Source: JACVRW01 sp963808545
GTDB taxonomy: Bacteria; Actinomycetota; Thermoleophilia; Solirubrobacterales; Thermoleophilaceae
Assembly (NCBI GenBank): GCA_963808545.1
Contig: CAWEGB010000008.1
Coordinates: 806,001 to 870,000 of the forward strand
Length of the DNA stretch: 64,000 bases
Direction: 5' to 3'
Program-made: the position numbers and the translations under genes
Notes under the pieces: model-generated
The model's input: only the letters and a program-made list of their open reading frames with translations
Databases searched by the model: none
What the model was told of the DNA's origin: nothing
Shown: one piece after another, positions 7,783 to 17,442 of the stretch
Layout of the letters: every line of letters begins with the position of its first letter
Numbering within the stretch: position 1 is the stretch's first letter

Positions 7783-8367
7783 CTAGTGCTTCTCGATCAC
7801 CCGGTCGATGAGGTTGTACTCGGTGGCCTCTTCGGCGCTCATGAAGTAGTCGCGCTCGGTGTCGCGCGTGACCTTCTCGAAGTCCTGCCCGGTGTGCAGG
7901 GCGAGGATCTTGTCGAGGCGCTGGCGCACGTCGATGATCTCGCGAGCGTGGATCTCGATGTCGGTGGCCTGGCCCTGGAAGCCGGAGCTGACCTGATGAA
8001 TGAGGATCTTGGCGTTGGGCAGCGCCATGCGCTTGCCCGCTGCGCCGCCGGCCAGCAGCAGGGCGCCCATGGACATGGCGATCCCGACGCAGATGGTCTG
8101 CACGTCGGGCTTGATGAACTGCATCGTGTCGTAGATCGCGAGGCCCGCGTAGACCGACCCGCCGGGCGAGTTGACGTAGAGCGAGATGTCCTTATCGGGA
8201 TCCTCCGACTCGAGGTGGAGGAGCTGGGCAACGATCAGGTTGGCGATGTCGTCGGTGACGGGGGTGCCGAGGAAGACGATCCGCTCGTTGAGGAGGCGCG
8301 AGTAGATGTCGAAGGCGCGCTCCCCGCGAGAGGTCTGCTCGACCACCATGGGAACCAGGGGACTCAT
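7783..8367 (-). CDS. clpP: ATP-dependent Clp protease proteolytic subunit ClpP
   Basis: 194 residues, normal for ClpP. The catalytic triad is visible: Ser99 in GIAMSMGA, His124 in ILIHQVS and Asp173 in RDTERDYFM. The oxyanion/handle segments (NSPGGSV, SGFQGQATDIEIHA) are intact. ClpP forms the tetradecameric serine protease chamber that degrades substrates delivered by ClpX or ClpC. It lies 34 bases downstream of tig on the same strand and is probably co-transcribed with it, the usual tig-clpP order. Confidence 0.96.
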   Translation of the reverse strand: MSPLVPMVVEQTSRGERAFDIYSRLLNERIVFLGTPVTDDIANLIVAQLLHLESEDPDKDISLYVNSPGGSVYAGLAIYDTMQFIKPDVQTICVGIAMSMGALLLAGGAAGKRMALPNAKILIHQVSSGFQGQATDIEIHAREIIDVRQRLDKILALHTGQDFEKVTRDTERDYFMSAEEATEYNLIDRVIEKH

Positions 8368-8401
8368 AGGCGGGCGAGTCTAGCGGTCGGCCGGACCCCG
8401 C

Positions 8402-9808
8402 TCAGGAGCCCGGAGTCCAGATCTCGCCCGATCCGGAGGCCGCTCCTGCGTCCTCCTTCTCGGGCGTCCACAGCTTCTCGCGGGCGGCCGCAGTGTCGGC
8501 CGGGATGGGCTTGGCGTGCTCCACCACCAGGTCCACGGCCTTGCGCATCGCTATGTCCTCGCGCAACGCCTCGTCGGCGCCCTGCGAGCGGGCGCGCTTG
8601 AGCGCCCGCTTGAGCTGCTTCTCGGTGGCGTCCGGCGGCGCGGCGGCCCGCAGCGCCTCGTCGACCTCGTCGTCGGTCACCTCGATGCCCTCGGCCTCGA
8701 CGATCGCATTCAGCACGGCCTCGCGCTTGAGCGCGAGCTCCGCGTCGTCCTCGGACTCGGTGACCAGCTCCTCCTCCGTCTTTCCGGTCATCTCCAGGTA
8801 GCGCGCCGGATCCACGCCCTGAGCGGCCAGCCGGCGCGAGGTGCGGTGCCACATCTCGTGGGCCTTCGAGTGGACCAGCTCGTGCGGCACCTCCACCTTG
8901 GCCTGAGCCACCACGGCGTCCACGGCGGCCTCCCGGAACTCGCCCTCCACAGCGCGCTCCTCGGCCTCGGTCAGGCGCTGCTCGATCTCCGAACGCAGCT
9001 CGTCGAGGGAGTCGTAGCCCCCCGCCTGCTCCGCCAGCTCGTCGTCGAGCTCGGGCAAGCGCTTCTCCTTGACCTCCTTGACCTCCACGGCGAACACCGC
9101 ATCGCGGCCCGCCAGGTGCTCAGCCTGGTAGTCCTCGGGGAAGGTGACCGCCACCTCGCGCTCCTCGCCGGCGCGGGCGCCCCGGAGCTGATCCTCGAAC
9201 CCGGGGATCAGGCGGCCTGAGCCCAGCTCGGCCACGTGGCCGCGGGCCTCACCGCCGGCGAACTCCTCGCCGTCGAGCCGGCCGACGAAGTCCATGACGA
9301 CGAAGTCGCCGTCGGCGGCCTCGCGGTCCACGTTCTCCAGCGAGGCCAGGGATTCGCGCACGCGGTCGAGCTCGGCCTGCAGCTGCTCCGCGTCGGCCTC
9401 CGGCTCACGACGGCCGACCTCCACCCCCCGGTAGTCACCCAGACGGGCGGGCGGGACGATCCCGACCTCGATCGAGAAGGCCAGGGTAGATCCCTTCTCG
9501 GGCAGGTCGCTGAGATCTATCTGGGGATCGCCGACCGTGATGATCCCGGCGTCGTGGATCGCCTCCTCGTACCAGCCGGGAAGGCCGCGACGCACCGCCT
9601 CGTCGAGGACCGCCTCGCGCCCCACCTGGCGTATCACGACCTCAGCTGGGACCTTGCCGCTGCGGAAACCGGGCACACGCATCTCGCGGCCGAGGGCCGA
9701 TGCGGCGGTCTCGAGCTCGCGTTCGAGCGCGGAGCTCGGGACCTCGACCTCCACGCGCACGCGCGAGTCTGCGAGTTCGGTCGTCTTCGTCGTGACTGCG
9801 GCGGCCAT
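8402..9808 (-). CDS. tig: Trigger factor (ribosome-associated chaperone/prolyl isomerase)
   Basis: 468 residues. The N-terminal ribosome-binding domain has the signature region GFRSGKVPAEVV (about 49-60). A central FKBP-type PPIase domain begins near 160 (DFVVMDFVGRLDGEEF, then LIPGFEDQL and EVAVTFPEDY). The long helical C-terminal arms end in an acidic/basic tail. It binds nascent chains at the ribosomal exit and helps folding in the cytosol. First gene of the probable tig-clpP operon; the ATG start at 9808 is divergent from a small gene at 9836. Confidence 0.95.
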   Translation of the reverse strand: MAAAVTTKTTELADSRVRVEVEVPSSALERELETAASALGREMRVPGFRSGKVPAEVVIRQVGREAVLDEAVRRGLPGWYEEAIHDAGIITVGDPQIDLSDLPEKGSTLAFSIEVGIVPPARLGDYRGVEVGRREPEADAEQLQAELDRVRESLASLENVDREAADGDFVVMDFVGRLDGEEFAGGEARGHVAELGSGRLIPGFEDQLRGARAGEEREVAVTFPEDYQAEHLAGRDAVFAVEVKEVKEKRLPELDDELAEQAGGYDSLDELRSEIEQRLTEAEERAVEGEFREAAVDAVVAQAKVEVPHELVHSKAHEMWHRTSRRLAAQGVDPARYLEMTGKTEEELVTESEDDAELALKREAVLNAIVEAEGIEVTDDEVDEALRAAAPPDATEKQLKRALKRARSQGADEALREDIAMRKAVDLVVEHAKPIPADTAAAREKLWTPEKEDAGAASGSGEIWTPGS

Positions 9809-9835
9809 GGAGCGATGACGATAGCTTGGGCTCGC

Positions 9836-10015
9836 GTGAAACCCCTGCGCCGATCACCGGCAGAACGGGTTCAGGCCTGGCTGGTCACGGGCCCGCTCGG
9901 GCACCTGTGGAGCGTGCTGGCCGACGTGAGCATCCTGCTCGCGCGCTACGCCACGGTCCGGTTGCGTCAGCGCAGGCTGGCGGGCGCGGGCAGCCGGCCG
10001 AGCAGCCGGCGGTAG
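9836..10015 (+). CDS. Conserved-looking small membrane-associated protein
   Basis: 59 residues with a GTG start; an upstream ATG at 9815 in the same frame would add 7 residues. It has a basic N-terminus (KPLRRSPAERVQAW), a moderately hydrophobic centre (LVTGPLGHLWSVLADVSILLARYA) that could form one membrane helix, and a very basic tail. The AERVQAWLVTGPLGHLWS pattern matches a small protein that I remember recurring in related actinobacterial genomes (established only by recollection). Its last 49 bases overlap the 3' end of the convergent M14-amidase gene. Function unknown. Confidence 0.55.
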   Translation: MKPLRRSPAERVQAWLVTGPLGHLWSVLADVSILLARYATVRLRQRRLAGAGSRPSSRR

Positions 10016-11253
10016 CGGTTCATCACCGGCTCGGGGAAGTCGCCGTGCGTCTGGGTGCGCAGTCGCGCCACCCGCTCGCGATGGAAGGGGCTGTCCCGGT
10101 TCTCGTTGTGCCCGATCACGTTCTTCGTCGCTATCGAGTGGCGCCCCTGCAGCATGCGCGTGAGCCGCAGCGAGGCGGCGCGCTGGCGCCGGTTCCCCAT
10201 CACCTGAGCATCGCTCTGGCCCACGTGCTCGATCCCGATGGCGGTCCAGTTGAGGCCCACCGTGTGCCGGCACATGATCGCCGTGGGCACGAGGCCGTAG
10301 ACCGTGCCGTCGCGGTCGATCACGTAGTGCGCGCACACGCCCGGCAGCTCGCCGAGCTCCGGATCGGGCCGGTCGGTGGCGAAGTAGTCGTAGACGGGCT
10401 GGAAGGTGTCGGTGACCGTGTAGTGCTGGACGATCACCTTCGGTGAGCGCAGCCGCCAGTCGTCGATGCCGTAGTGGCGCTGGGCGTACCCGCGCATCTC
10501 CTCACGGCGCTTGGGCGGAAAGGGGATCGGCTTCGCCACCACGCGCTGGGGCGCCACCGCCCGCGCCACCGACAGCACAGCGCCGGCGTGGCGGCGGACG
10601 CCCGTCGGGCTCAGCGAGCCGCCCGGCAGCTCGACCACGAACGCGCTGTCGCCGCTGAAGCTGCTGTTCTGCCAGGACGTGGCGGTGCCGTTGTAGGCCG
10701 GCAGCCGCTTGCGCGGCAGGCCGCTGGCGCGGGAGTAGAGGCGTTCGAGCGCCGGGTCGCCGTCGCTCCTGACCACCATGGTCAGCGCCTGGTGGTACCA
10801 GAGCGTCACCCGGGGACGCTCGCGCTCGATGAAGCGCTGCATCACCTGCGTCTCGGGCTCCGATGCCGGCCCCGGACCCGACTCGTACACGCCGTCCTGC
10901 GCGCGCCAGCGGTACGGGAAGTTGCGGTTCAGGTCCACCCCGGCGGCGTTGTGGCGGCTGTCTGCGGCGGCGCCGTCGGGGTTGGCGTCGTCCACCAGCC
11001 ACAGAGCCGTGCCGCGCGGCGGACGCAGGCGGCGCAGCCGGGCGACCACCGCCTTTCCGGCGAGCTCGTTTCCGTGCACGGCGCCCACCACCATCACCTT
11101 CGTGCGCGCGCGGGGGCTGCCCACCCGGAGGGCCCGGATCGGGCGTCCCTGCCCCGAGCGGCCGATCACCTCCCAGCCCGCCTGGGCGGGCACGGCGGGC
11201 GCCGATGGGGCGACGCTCGCGGCGAGGCTCATGAACAGGGCTCCGAGCGGCAC
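9967..11253 (-). CDS. Secreted M14-type carboxypeptidase fused to an N-acetylmuramoyl-L-alanine amidase
   Basis: 428 residues with a GTG start and a weak signal peptide (about 1-25). The N-terminal half is an M14-type zinc carboxypeptidase: HGNE (His60, Glu63), GVDLNRNFPY, YHQA (His154) as third zinc ligand, and VVELPGG (Glu208) at the catalytic position. The C-terminal half (about 270-410) is an Amidase_2/PGRP-type domain: QHYT (His277), CRHTVGLNWTAIGIEH, GHNE (His382) and THGDFP for the Zn site. Together they should cut the stem peptide and the MurNAc-Ala bond of peptidoglycan, acting outside the cell in wall remodelling or muropeptide salvage. The fusion in one chain is unusual. Divergent from rnd. 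Confidence 0.85.
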   Translation of the reverse strand: MPLGALFMSLAASVAPSAPAVPAQAGWEVIGRSGQGRPIRALRVGSPRARTKVMVVGAVHGNELAGKAVVARLRRLRPPRGTALWLVDDANPDGAAADSRHNAAGVDLNRNFPYRWRAQDGVYESGPGPASEPETQVMQRFIERERPRVTLWYHQALTMVVRSDGDPALERLYSRASGLPRKRLPAYNGTATSWQNSSFSGDSAFVVELPGGSLSPTGVRRHAGAVLSVARAVAPQRVVAKPIPFPPKRREEMRGYAQRHYGIDDWRLRSPKVIVQHYTVTDTFQPVYDYFATDRPDPELGELPGVCAHYVIDRDGTVYGLVPTAIMCRHTVGLNWTAIGIEHVGQSDAQVMGNRRQRAASLRLTRMLQGRHSIATKNVIGHNENRDSPFHRERVARLRTQTHGDFPEPVMNRYRRLLGRLPAPASLR

Positions 11254-11293
11254 GGCTACGGAGACTACGGCTGCGGGTTAACGTCGGGTCGCA

Positions 11294-12448
11294 GTGATCC
11301 CCGATCTAGCTGAGCGCGCCGCGGAGAGCGGGCGGCTCGCCATCGACACCGAGTTCGTCTCCGAGCGCCGCTATCAGGCGCTGCTGTGCCTCGCCCAGGT
11401 GGCCGTGCCCGACCCGAGCGCGCCGAACGGCGTGCGCACCGAGGTGCTCGACCCGATCGAGAACGAGTTCGACCCCGCGCCGCTGGCGCGCGTGCTCGCC
11501 GACCCGGAGATCGAGATCGTCGTCCACGCGGGGCGCCAGGACGTGGCCATCCTGCGCCGCACCTGGCGGACGGGGGTCGAGAACGTCTTCGACACCCAGG
11601 TGGCGGCGGGCTTCCTGGGCTACGGCAACCAGGAGGGCTACGAGTCGCTCACCCGCAAGGTGCTCAAGGTCAAGCTGCGCGGCAGCGAGGGCTTCACCCG
11701 CTGGGACAAGCGGCCGCTCACCCCGCAGCAGCTCGAGTACGCCGCCGACGATGCCCGCCTCCTGCTCGAGCTGGGCGAGGTCCTCGAACGGCGGCTGCGC
11801 GAACGCGGCCGGCTCGAATGGGCGCGTGAGGAGTGCCGGGTGGTGGCGCAGTCGACCGACGAGCGCAGCGCCGAGCGCGCCTACGACCGGCTTCCGCGCC
11901 TCGGACGCCTGGGCGACTCCGCCCGGGCGGTGGCTCGGGAGCTGGCGGAATGGCGCGAGGACGCGGCTCGCTCCGCGGACCGCGCGCCGGTCTCGATCAT
12001 CCCCGACCAGGCGCTGATCGAGCTGGCCCGGCGCACGCCGCGCGACCGCCACGGCCTCGAGCAGATCCGCGGGCTGCCGCCCCAGACCCTGCACCGCCGC
12101 GGCGACGGCCTCCTGCAGGCCATCGCCCGCGGGCGCGAGCGCACCGCTCCCCCGCCCCCTCCAGAGCCGCCGGCACGCGACTCGGCCGACGCGCCGCTCG
12201 TGTCGCTCGCGCAGGCCCTCGTACGCCACCGCTCGATGGAGTCCCAGGTGGCCGTGGAGGTGATCGCGACCCAGGGCGAGCTGGCGGCACTGATGTCGGC
12301 GCTGCGGCGGGGTGAGAGCGGCGACAACCTTCGCGTCAACACGGGCTGGCGGCGCGAGCTGGTGGGCGAGGAGCTGGAGCGGCTGGCCGCGGGCAGCGTC
12401 AGCCTCAGCGTGGGCGAGGACGGGCGCCTGCGGGTCACGGAAGCGTGA
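11294..12448 (+). CDS. rnd: Ribonuclease D
   Basis: 384 residues with a GTG start. It has a DEDD-type 3'-5' exonuclease domain: Exo I in AIDTEF (Asp18, Glu20), Exo II near VVHAGRQDV, and Exo III in YAADDARLLLEL. An HRDC domain follows at about 200-280 (IIPDQALIELARRTPRD, GLPPQTLHRRG). RNase D trims 3' ends of tRNA precursors and other structured RNAs in the cytosol. A C-terminal extension of about 90 residues after HRDC is not part of the core family. The last 14 bases overlap the 3' end of the convergent 12435-13391 gene. Confidence 0.92.
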   Translation: MIPDLAERAAESGRLAIDTEFVSERRYQALLCLAQVAVPDPSAPNGVRTEVLDPIENEFDPAPLARVLADPEIEIVVHAGRQDVAILRRTWRTGVENVFDTQVAAGFLGYGNQEGYESLTRKVLKVKLRGSEGFTRWDKRPLTPQQLEYAADDARLLLELGEVLERRLRERGRLEWAREECRVVAQSTDERSAERAYDRLPRLGRLGDSARAVARELAEWREDAARSADRAPVSIIPDQALIELARRTPRDRHGLEQIRGLPPQTLHRRGDGLLQAIARGRERTAPPPPPEPPARDSADAPLVSLAQALVRHRSMESQVAVEVIATQGELAALMSALRRGESGDNLRVNTGWRRELVGEELERLAAGSVSLSVGEDGRLRVTEA

Positions 12449-13391
12449 GGCCCGCCGGCTCGGTCCCGTCGTCGATCAGCCGGCGGATGTCGTTGGTCCG
12501 GCGCGGGTTGAGGCAGACGTGGCGCTGGCCCACGCTCGGCTTCTCGGAGAGGAGCCCGGCCTCCACCAACGCCTCGCCCACCTCGTAGGCGAGCGCGCGC
12601 TCGTTGCCGGCGAAGCCCCGGGCGAGATGGTCGAAGGCCGTGTGGTAGCCGCCCCACTTGCCCATGCCGTCGAGGCGCTGGAGGATGCGCCGGGCCACTC
12701 GCCGCGCCGGGTCGGGGTCGTCGTGCGCTCGCGCGACCGAGCCCGGCGGCTCGAGCAGCGCGAGCAGCGGGGCCTCGAGCTCGTCGATCGCCTCCTCGTC
12801 GAGCGGCGACGCTCCCAGCCGTGTGACCGCCTCGGCCACGCGGAGCGGATGCGTGGCTCCGATCGGCGGGCGCAGATCGTCCGCGCCGTCGAGCACGTGT
12901 CCGGGCACGAGCAGCGCCCGCGCGCGCAGCCGGTCGATGCGCCTGGCGGCGAACTCGCAGTTCAGGCCCTCCTCGGCGTACTCGGCCGCCTCGCCGGGCG
13001 CGGCGGCGGGATAGTGCAGCGCGAGCATTTCTCCCAGGCCACCGAGCTCCAGGCGCAGGTTGCCGGAGCCGCGCGGCGGACCGGCCGATGCGCCCTCCAC
13101 CAGCTGCTCCACGACCGCGGCGGCAAGAGCGGCCGCCCGCTCGCCCACGGCCCCGGTGTCGGCGCGCAGCTCCCTGACCACCGGCAGAGCCGCCAGCACA
13201 CCCTCGTCGCCGGCCGCGACGGCCACCACCACCGGAACTTCGTAGCCGGTGCGCGGCTGATCGAGCTCGGCGAGGCCCCGCTCGAGCTCGGCGTCCAGCA
13301 GCGTGCGCAGGCGCGCCGACCAGTCGCGCGGGGCCCGCGCGCCTCCGGCATCCGCGAGTGCCCGCTCGAGCTCGCTTCCGCTGTCGGCCAC
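12435..13391 (-). CDS. Conserved hypothetical protein, about 318 residues
   Basis: 318 residues, soluble, acidic and rich in Ala/Leu/Glu helices. The C-terminal 80 residues look most conserved: DGMGKWGGYHTAFDHLARGF, then NERALAYEVGEALVEAGLL and QRHVCLNPRR, a segment reminiscent of a winged-helix or nucleic-acid-binding module, though this is inference. I have seen similar hypothetical proteins in actinobacteria but know no function. Divergent from the 13434 gene (42 bases between starts). Confidence 0.7.
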   Translation of the reverse strand: MADSGSELERALADAGGARAPRDWSARLRTLLDAELERGLAELDQPRTGYEVPVVVAVAAGDEGVLAALPVVRELRADTGAVGERAAALAAAVVEQLVEGASAGPPRGSGNLRLELGGLGEMLALHYPAAAPGEAAEYAEEGLNCEFAARRIDRLRARALLVPGHVLDGADDLRPPIGATHPLRVAEAVTRLGASPLDEEAIDELEAPLLALLEPPGSVARAHDDPDPARRVARRILQRLDGMGKWGGYHTAFDHLARGFAGNERALAYEVGEALVEAGLLSEKPSVGQRHVCLNPRRTNDIRRLIDDGTEPAGLTLP

Positions 13392-13433
13392 CTTGGCAGA
13401 GTACGGGGGCGCCCGACCGGGTACTCAGCTCCG

Positions 13434-13913
13434 ATGAACCGCAAGCTGCTTGGGATCTACCTCAACGACCATCTCGGGGGGTCGACCGTGGGCGTGGAGC
13501 TGGCCCGGCGCGCCGCCCACCAGAACGAGGGCTCGGAGTTCGGCCCCTTCCTGGCCGACCTCGCGAAGGAGATCGAGGCCGACCGCGGCGCGCTGATGGC
13601 GATCATGGACGATCTCGGGTTGCGTAAGGACCCGGTGCGCCGAATCCTCGGCTGGGCCGGCGAGAAGGTGGGTCGCCTCAAGTTGAACGGCCAGCTGCGC
13701 GGCTATTCGCCGCTCAGCCGTCTGGTGGAGCTCGAGGGGCTGGCGCTGGGGGTGACCGGCAAGCTCGCGCTCTGGAAGGCCCTGCGCCTCCTGGCCGAGG
13801 ACGAGCCCAGGCTGGCCGCGCACCCGCTCGAGCGCCTGCTCGAGCGCGCGGAGCACCAGCAGCGCGAGATCGAGGAGCGGCGGCTCTCGGCCGCGCGCCT
13901 GAGCTTCGCGTAG
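13434..13913 (+). CDS. Conserved helical hypothetical protein, 159 residues
   Basis: 159 residues starting at ATG 13434. Almost entirely predicted helical, with repeated Leu-rich amphipathic segments (LGIYLNDHLGGSTVGVELAR, LADLAKEIEADRGALMAIMD, AEHQQREIEERRLS). The overall look is a four-helix bundle related to ferritin-like or DUF892-type proteins, but no metal-binding EExH pattern is visible. No signal or membrane segment. Transcribed away from the 12435-13391 gene; a GC hairpin lies 60 bases downstream. Function unknown. Confidence 0.7.
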   Translation: MNRKLLGIYLNDHLGGSTVGVELARRAAHQNEGSEFGPFLADLAKEIEADRGALMAIMDDLGLRKDPVRRILGWAGEKVGRLKLNGQLRGYSPLSRLVELEGLALGVTGKLALWKALRLLAEDEPRLAAHPLERLLERAEHQQREIEERRLSAARLSFA

Positions 13914-14245
13914 CCTCCCGCGCCGATGGGCCGGGAGGCGGAGCTCACCGAGTGCGCCGGCACCCGAGACCGAGCGCGCCGGCACGATCCGGCGCGGTGC
14001 GCGCGAGCTCCCGGTCTCTCGGTCGTGCAAGCAACCGTGCCGTGGGTATCTGTCCTCATGCGTAAGGTCTACGGCGTGGCGGGTGCCGGACACGGCGACG
14101 GCTCGCGGCTGAACCTGCGTTTCGCCTGGCCGTCGGGCAGCTGGGGATCGCTTCCTTTGGCCGGCGGGCTGGAGGCGGCCTACCGGCGCGAGCTCGCAGC
14201 CGCGCCGGACACGCATCACGGACCGAAGACGAGAGGACCGCGGCC
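13914..14245. other. Intergenic region of 332 bases with a strong GC hairpin; no gene seen
   Basis: No frame here looks coding. A perfect stem GCGCCGG/CCGGCGC with a 6-base loop (13976-13995) sits inside a weaker outer stem (CCGAGACCG with CCGGTCTCTCGG), probably the end of the preceding transcript. The right half should hold the promoter and leader of the DUF1800 operon; a GAGAGGA ribosome-binding sequence is at 14231-14237. I could not match it to a known riboswitch. Confidence 0.5.
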
Positions 14246-15663
<1,418 letters not shown>

Positions 15664-15664
<1 letters not shown>

Positions 15665-17004
15665 TGAACCGCCACCGCGCATGTGACGACTTCCACCGCA
15701 CGTCCGAAGGCCATCGGCGTGACTTCCTCGGCGGCCCGGGGCTCACCCGGCGTCAGGCGCTCGGGACCGCGCTCGGGGCCGGACTCGCGCTCTACACGGC
15801 GAAGGCCACTCCGCTCGAGCGCGTGTTCGAGGTGGCGGCCGCCGACGCCGCCGCAGCGCCCGACGCCCCCGTGCTCGTGTCGGTGTTCCTGCCCGGCGGA
15901 GTGGACCTGATGGACACGCTGGTGCCGCTCCACGACTACGGTCGCTACGCCGACCTGCACCCCAAGCTGAAGGTGGCGGGCGTGCCTGTCTCCGGCATGG
16001 GCTTCGGGCTCAACCCGCGGCTGACCGAAGGAGTGGGCGGCGGGATCAAGGGGCTGTTCGAGCGCGGCAAGGTCGGCTTCCTGCCGGGTATCGACTACGC
16101 CAACCCCGACCTCTCGCATTTCAACTCGCGTCACTTCTGGGAGACCGGGCTCATCACCGACCAGACCGCCGCCGGCTGGCTGGGCCGCTGGCTCGACCGC
16201 TCGGGCGGGCGCGACAACCCCCTCCAGGGGGTCTCCATGAGCTGGGGACTGTCTCCGATCATGCGCTCGGGGCGCGCGCCGGTGGCCGCGGTGGCCTCGC
16301 CCGGCGACGCCGGCTTCTGGATCCGCGACACCTGGGGCGAGCCCTACGACGAGGCACTCGCCGCCTACACGCGCTTCGGCCGCGACCGCGGCGGCGGCCG
16401 CGCTCTGCAGGCCTCCCGCACCGCGGCGCGGCTGGCCAAGCAGGTGGCCGACCGTCTCGAGCCGTACAAGGAGCGGGACGGGGTGGACCCGCTCGCCTCG
16501 TCGATCCCCTACCCGGCCGAGAGCGACTTCGGCGAGCGCCTGCGCTACCTCGCCGCGATGATCCAGCAGCCGCTCGGCATCCGCGTCGCGACGGTCGAGG
16601 CCGACGGGGACTTCGACACGCACGACAACCAGGTCGAGCTCGGGCCGCTCCTGGCCGATGTGAGCCAGTGCCTGGCCGCCTTCCAGGCCGACCTCGAGGC
16701 CCGCGGGGTGTCCGGCCGGGTGCTCACCTTCGTGTGGTCGGAGTTCGGCCGCCGTCCCGAGGAGAACGACACCGGCACCGACCACGGCGCCGGCGGCCTG
16801 GGCTGGGTGCAGGGGGACCGCGCGCTGGGCGGCGTCCACAGCGACTACCCGAACCTGAGCCAGCTCGACGAGGACGACAACCTGCAGGTGACGATCGACT
16901 TCCGGCGCGTCTACTCGAGCCTGCTCGAGCAGTGGCTCGGTACCGACGCCGCCGCCGTGATCCCGAAGGCCGACGCCTTCGGCCGCGTCCAGCTGGTGCG
17001 GTGA
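15664..17004 (+). CDS. DUF1501 family secreted (Tat) protein
   Basis: 446 residues starting at ATG 15664 (TGATGA overlap with DUF1800). The N-terminus has a twin-arginine-like signal: TRRQALGTALGAGLALYTA (about 26-44). The mature part shows DUF1501 (sulfatase-like alkaline-phosphatase superfamily) motifs: LVSVFLPGGVDLMDTLVP, ANPDLSHFNSRHFWETG, VEADGDFDTHDNQ and TFVWSEFGRRPEENDTGTDHG. These supply Asp/His candidates for a metal site. Exported through Tat, hence likely folded with cofactor in the cytosol. It forms an operon with DUF1800 and a cupredoxin. Substrate unknown. Confidence 0.87.
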
Positions 17005-17372
17005 GGCGCCTCGCCGTTCTGGCCATCGCCAGCGCGCTGACGGCCTGCGCGCTCGCCCCGGCGGCCACGGCGCGGCCCACCGCGGTCGGCGTCGGCGAGC
17101 GTGAGTGGCGAGTGGCGCTGTACCGCCCGGCCGTTCCCGTGGGGCTGGTGAGGTTCAACGTGCGCAACTTCGGCGAGGACGGACACGATCTCGCCGTTCG
17201 CAACCGCAAGGGCCGCCTGCGCGGCCGCATGCCGGAGATCCGGCCCGGCACCACGGGCAGTCTCACCGTGAGGCTGCGCCGCCCCGGCCGGTTCGTGGTC
17301 TTCTGCTCGCTCACCGGCCACGAGGAGCTCGGGATGAAAGCGGTGCTGCGCGCGAAGAAGCGCCGCCGCTGA
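17001..17372 (+). CDS. Small exported cupredoxin-like (blue copper) protein
   Basis: 123 residues; GTG start overlaps the DUF1501 stop (GTGA). The signal peptide has a possible lipobox LTAC (Cys16). The mature domain is a short plastocyanin-like fold with a plausible type I copper site: His62 (EDGHDLAV), then Cys102, His107 and Met112 in FCSLTGHEELGM. Basic C-terminus (AKKRRR). An electron-transfer or copper-storage role outside the membrane is inferred, probably serving the DUF1501/DUF1800 pair. Confidence 0.78.
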   Translation: MRRLAVLAIASALTACALAPAATARPTAVGVGEREWRVALYRPAVPVGLVRFNVRNFGEDGHDLAVRNRKGRLRGRMPEIRPGTTGSLTVRLRRPGRFVVFCSLTGHEELGMKAVLRAKKRRR

Positions 17373-17400
17373 ATGTGCGCCGGTCCGACTCCCGAGTGAT

Positions 17401-17418
17401 ATAGTTGCACGCGCAATC
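17401..17418 (+). promoter_or_regulatory. Candidate MarR-type operator upstream of dioxygenase
   Basis: AGTTGCACGCGCAATC contains TTGC-4 bases-GCAA (17405-17416) 26 bases before the ATG. MarR-family repressors of phenolic/quinone-stress dioxygenases often bind TTGCA-nn-TGCAA-like sites (general knowledge). No MarR gene is in the window. Confidence 0.35.
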
Positions 17419-17442
17419 ACCTTCGGTCAGGAAGAGGGAACG

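Noticed and set aside
13914..14245. Cobalamin or c-di-AMP riboswitch
   Set aside because: I compared remembered core motifs and found no convincing match; left as unexplained leader.
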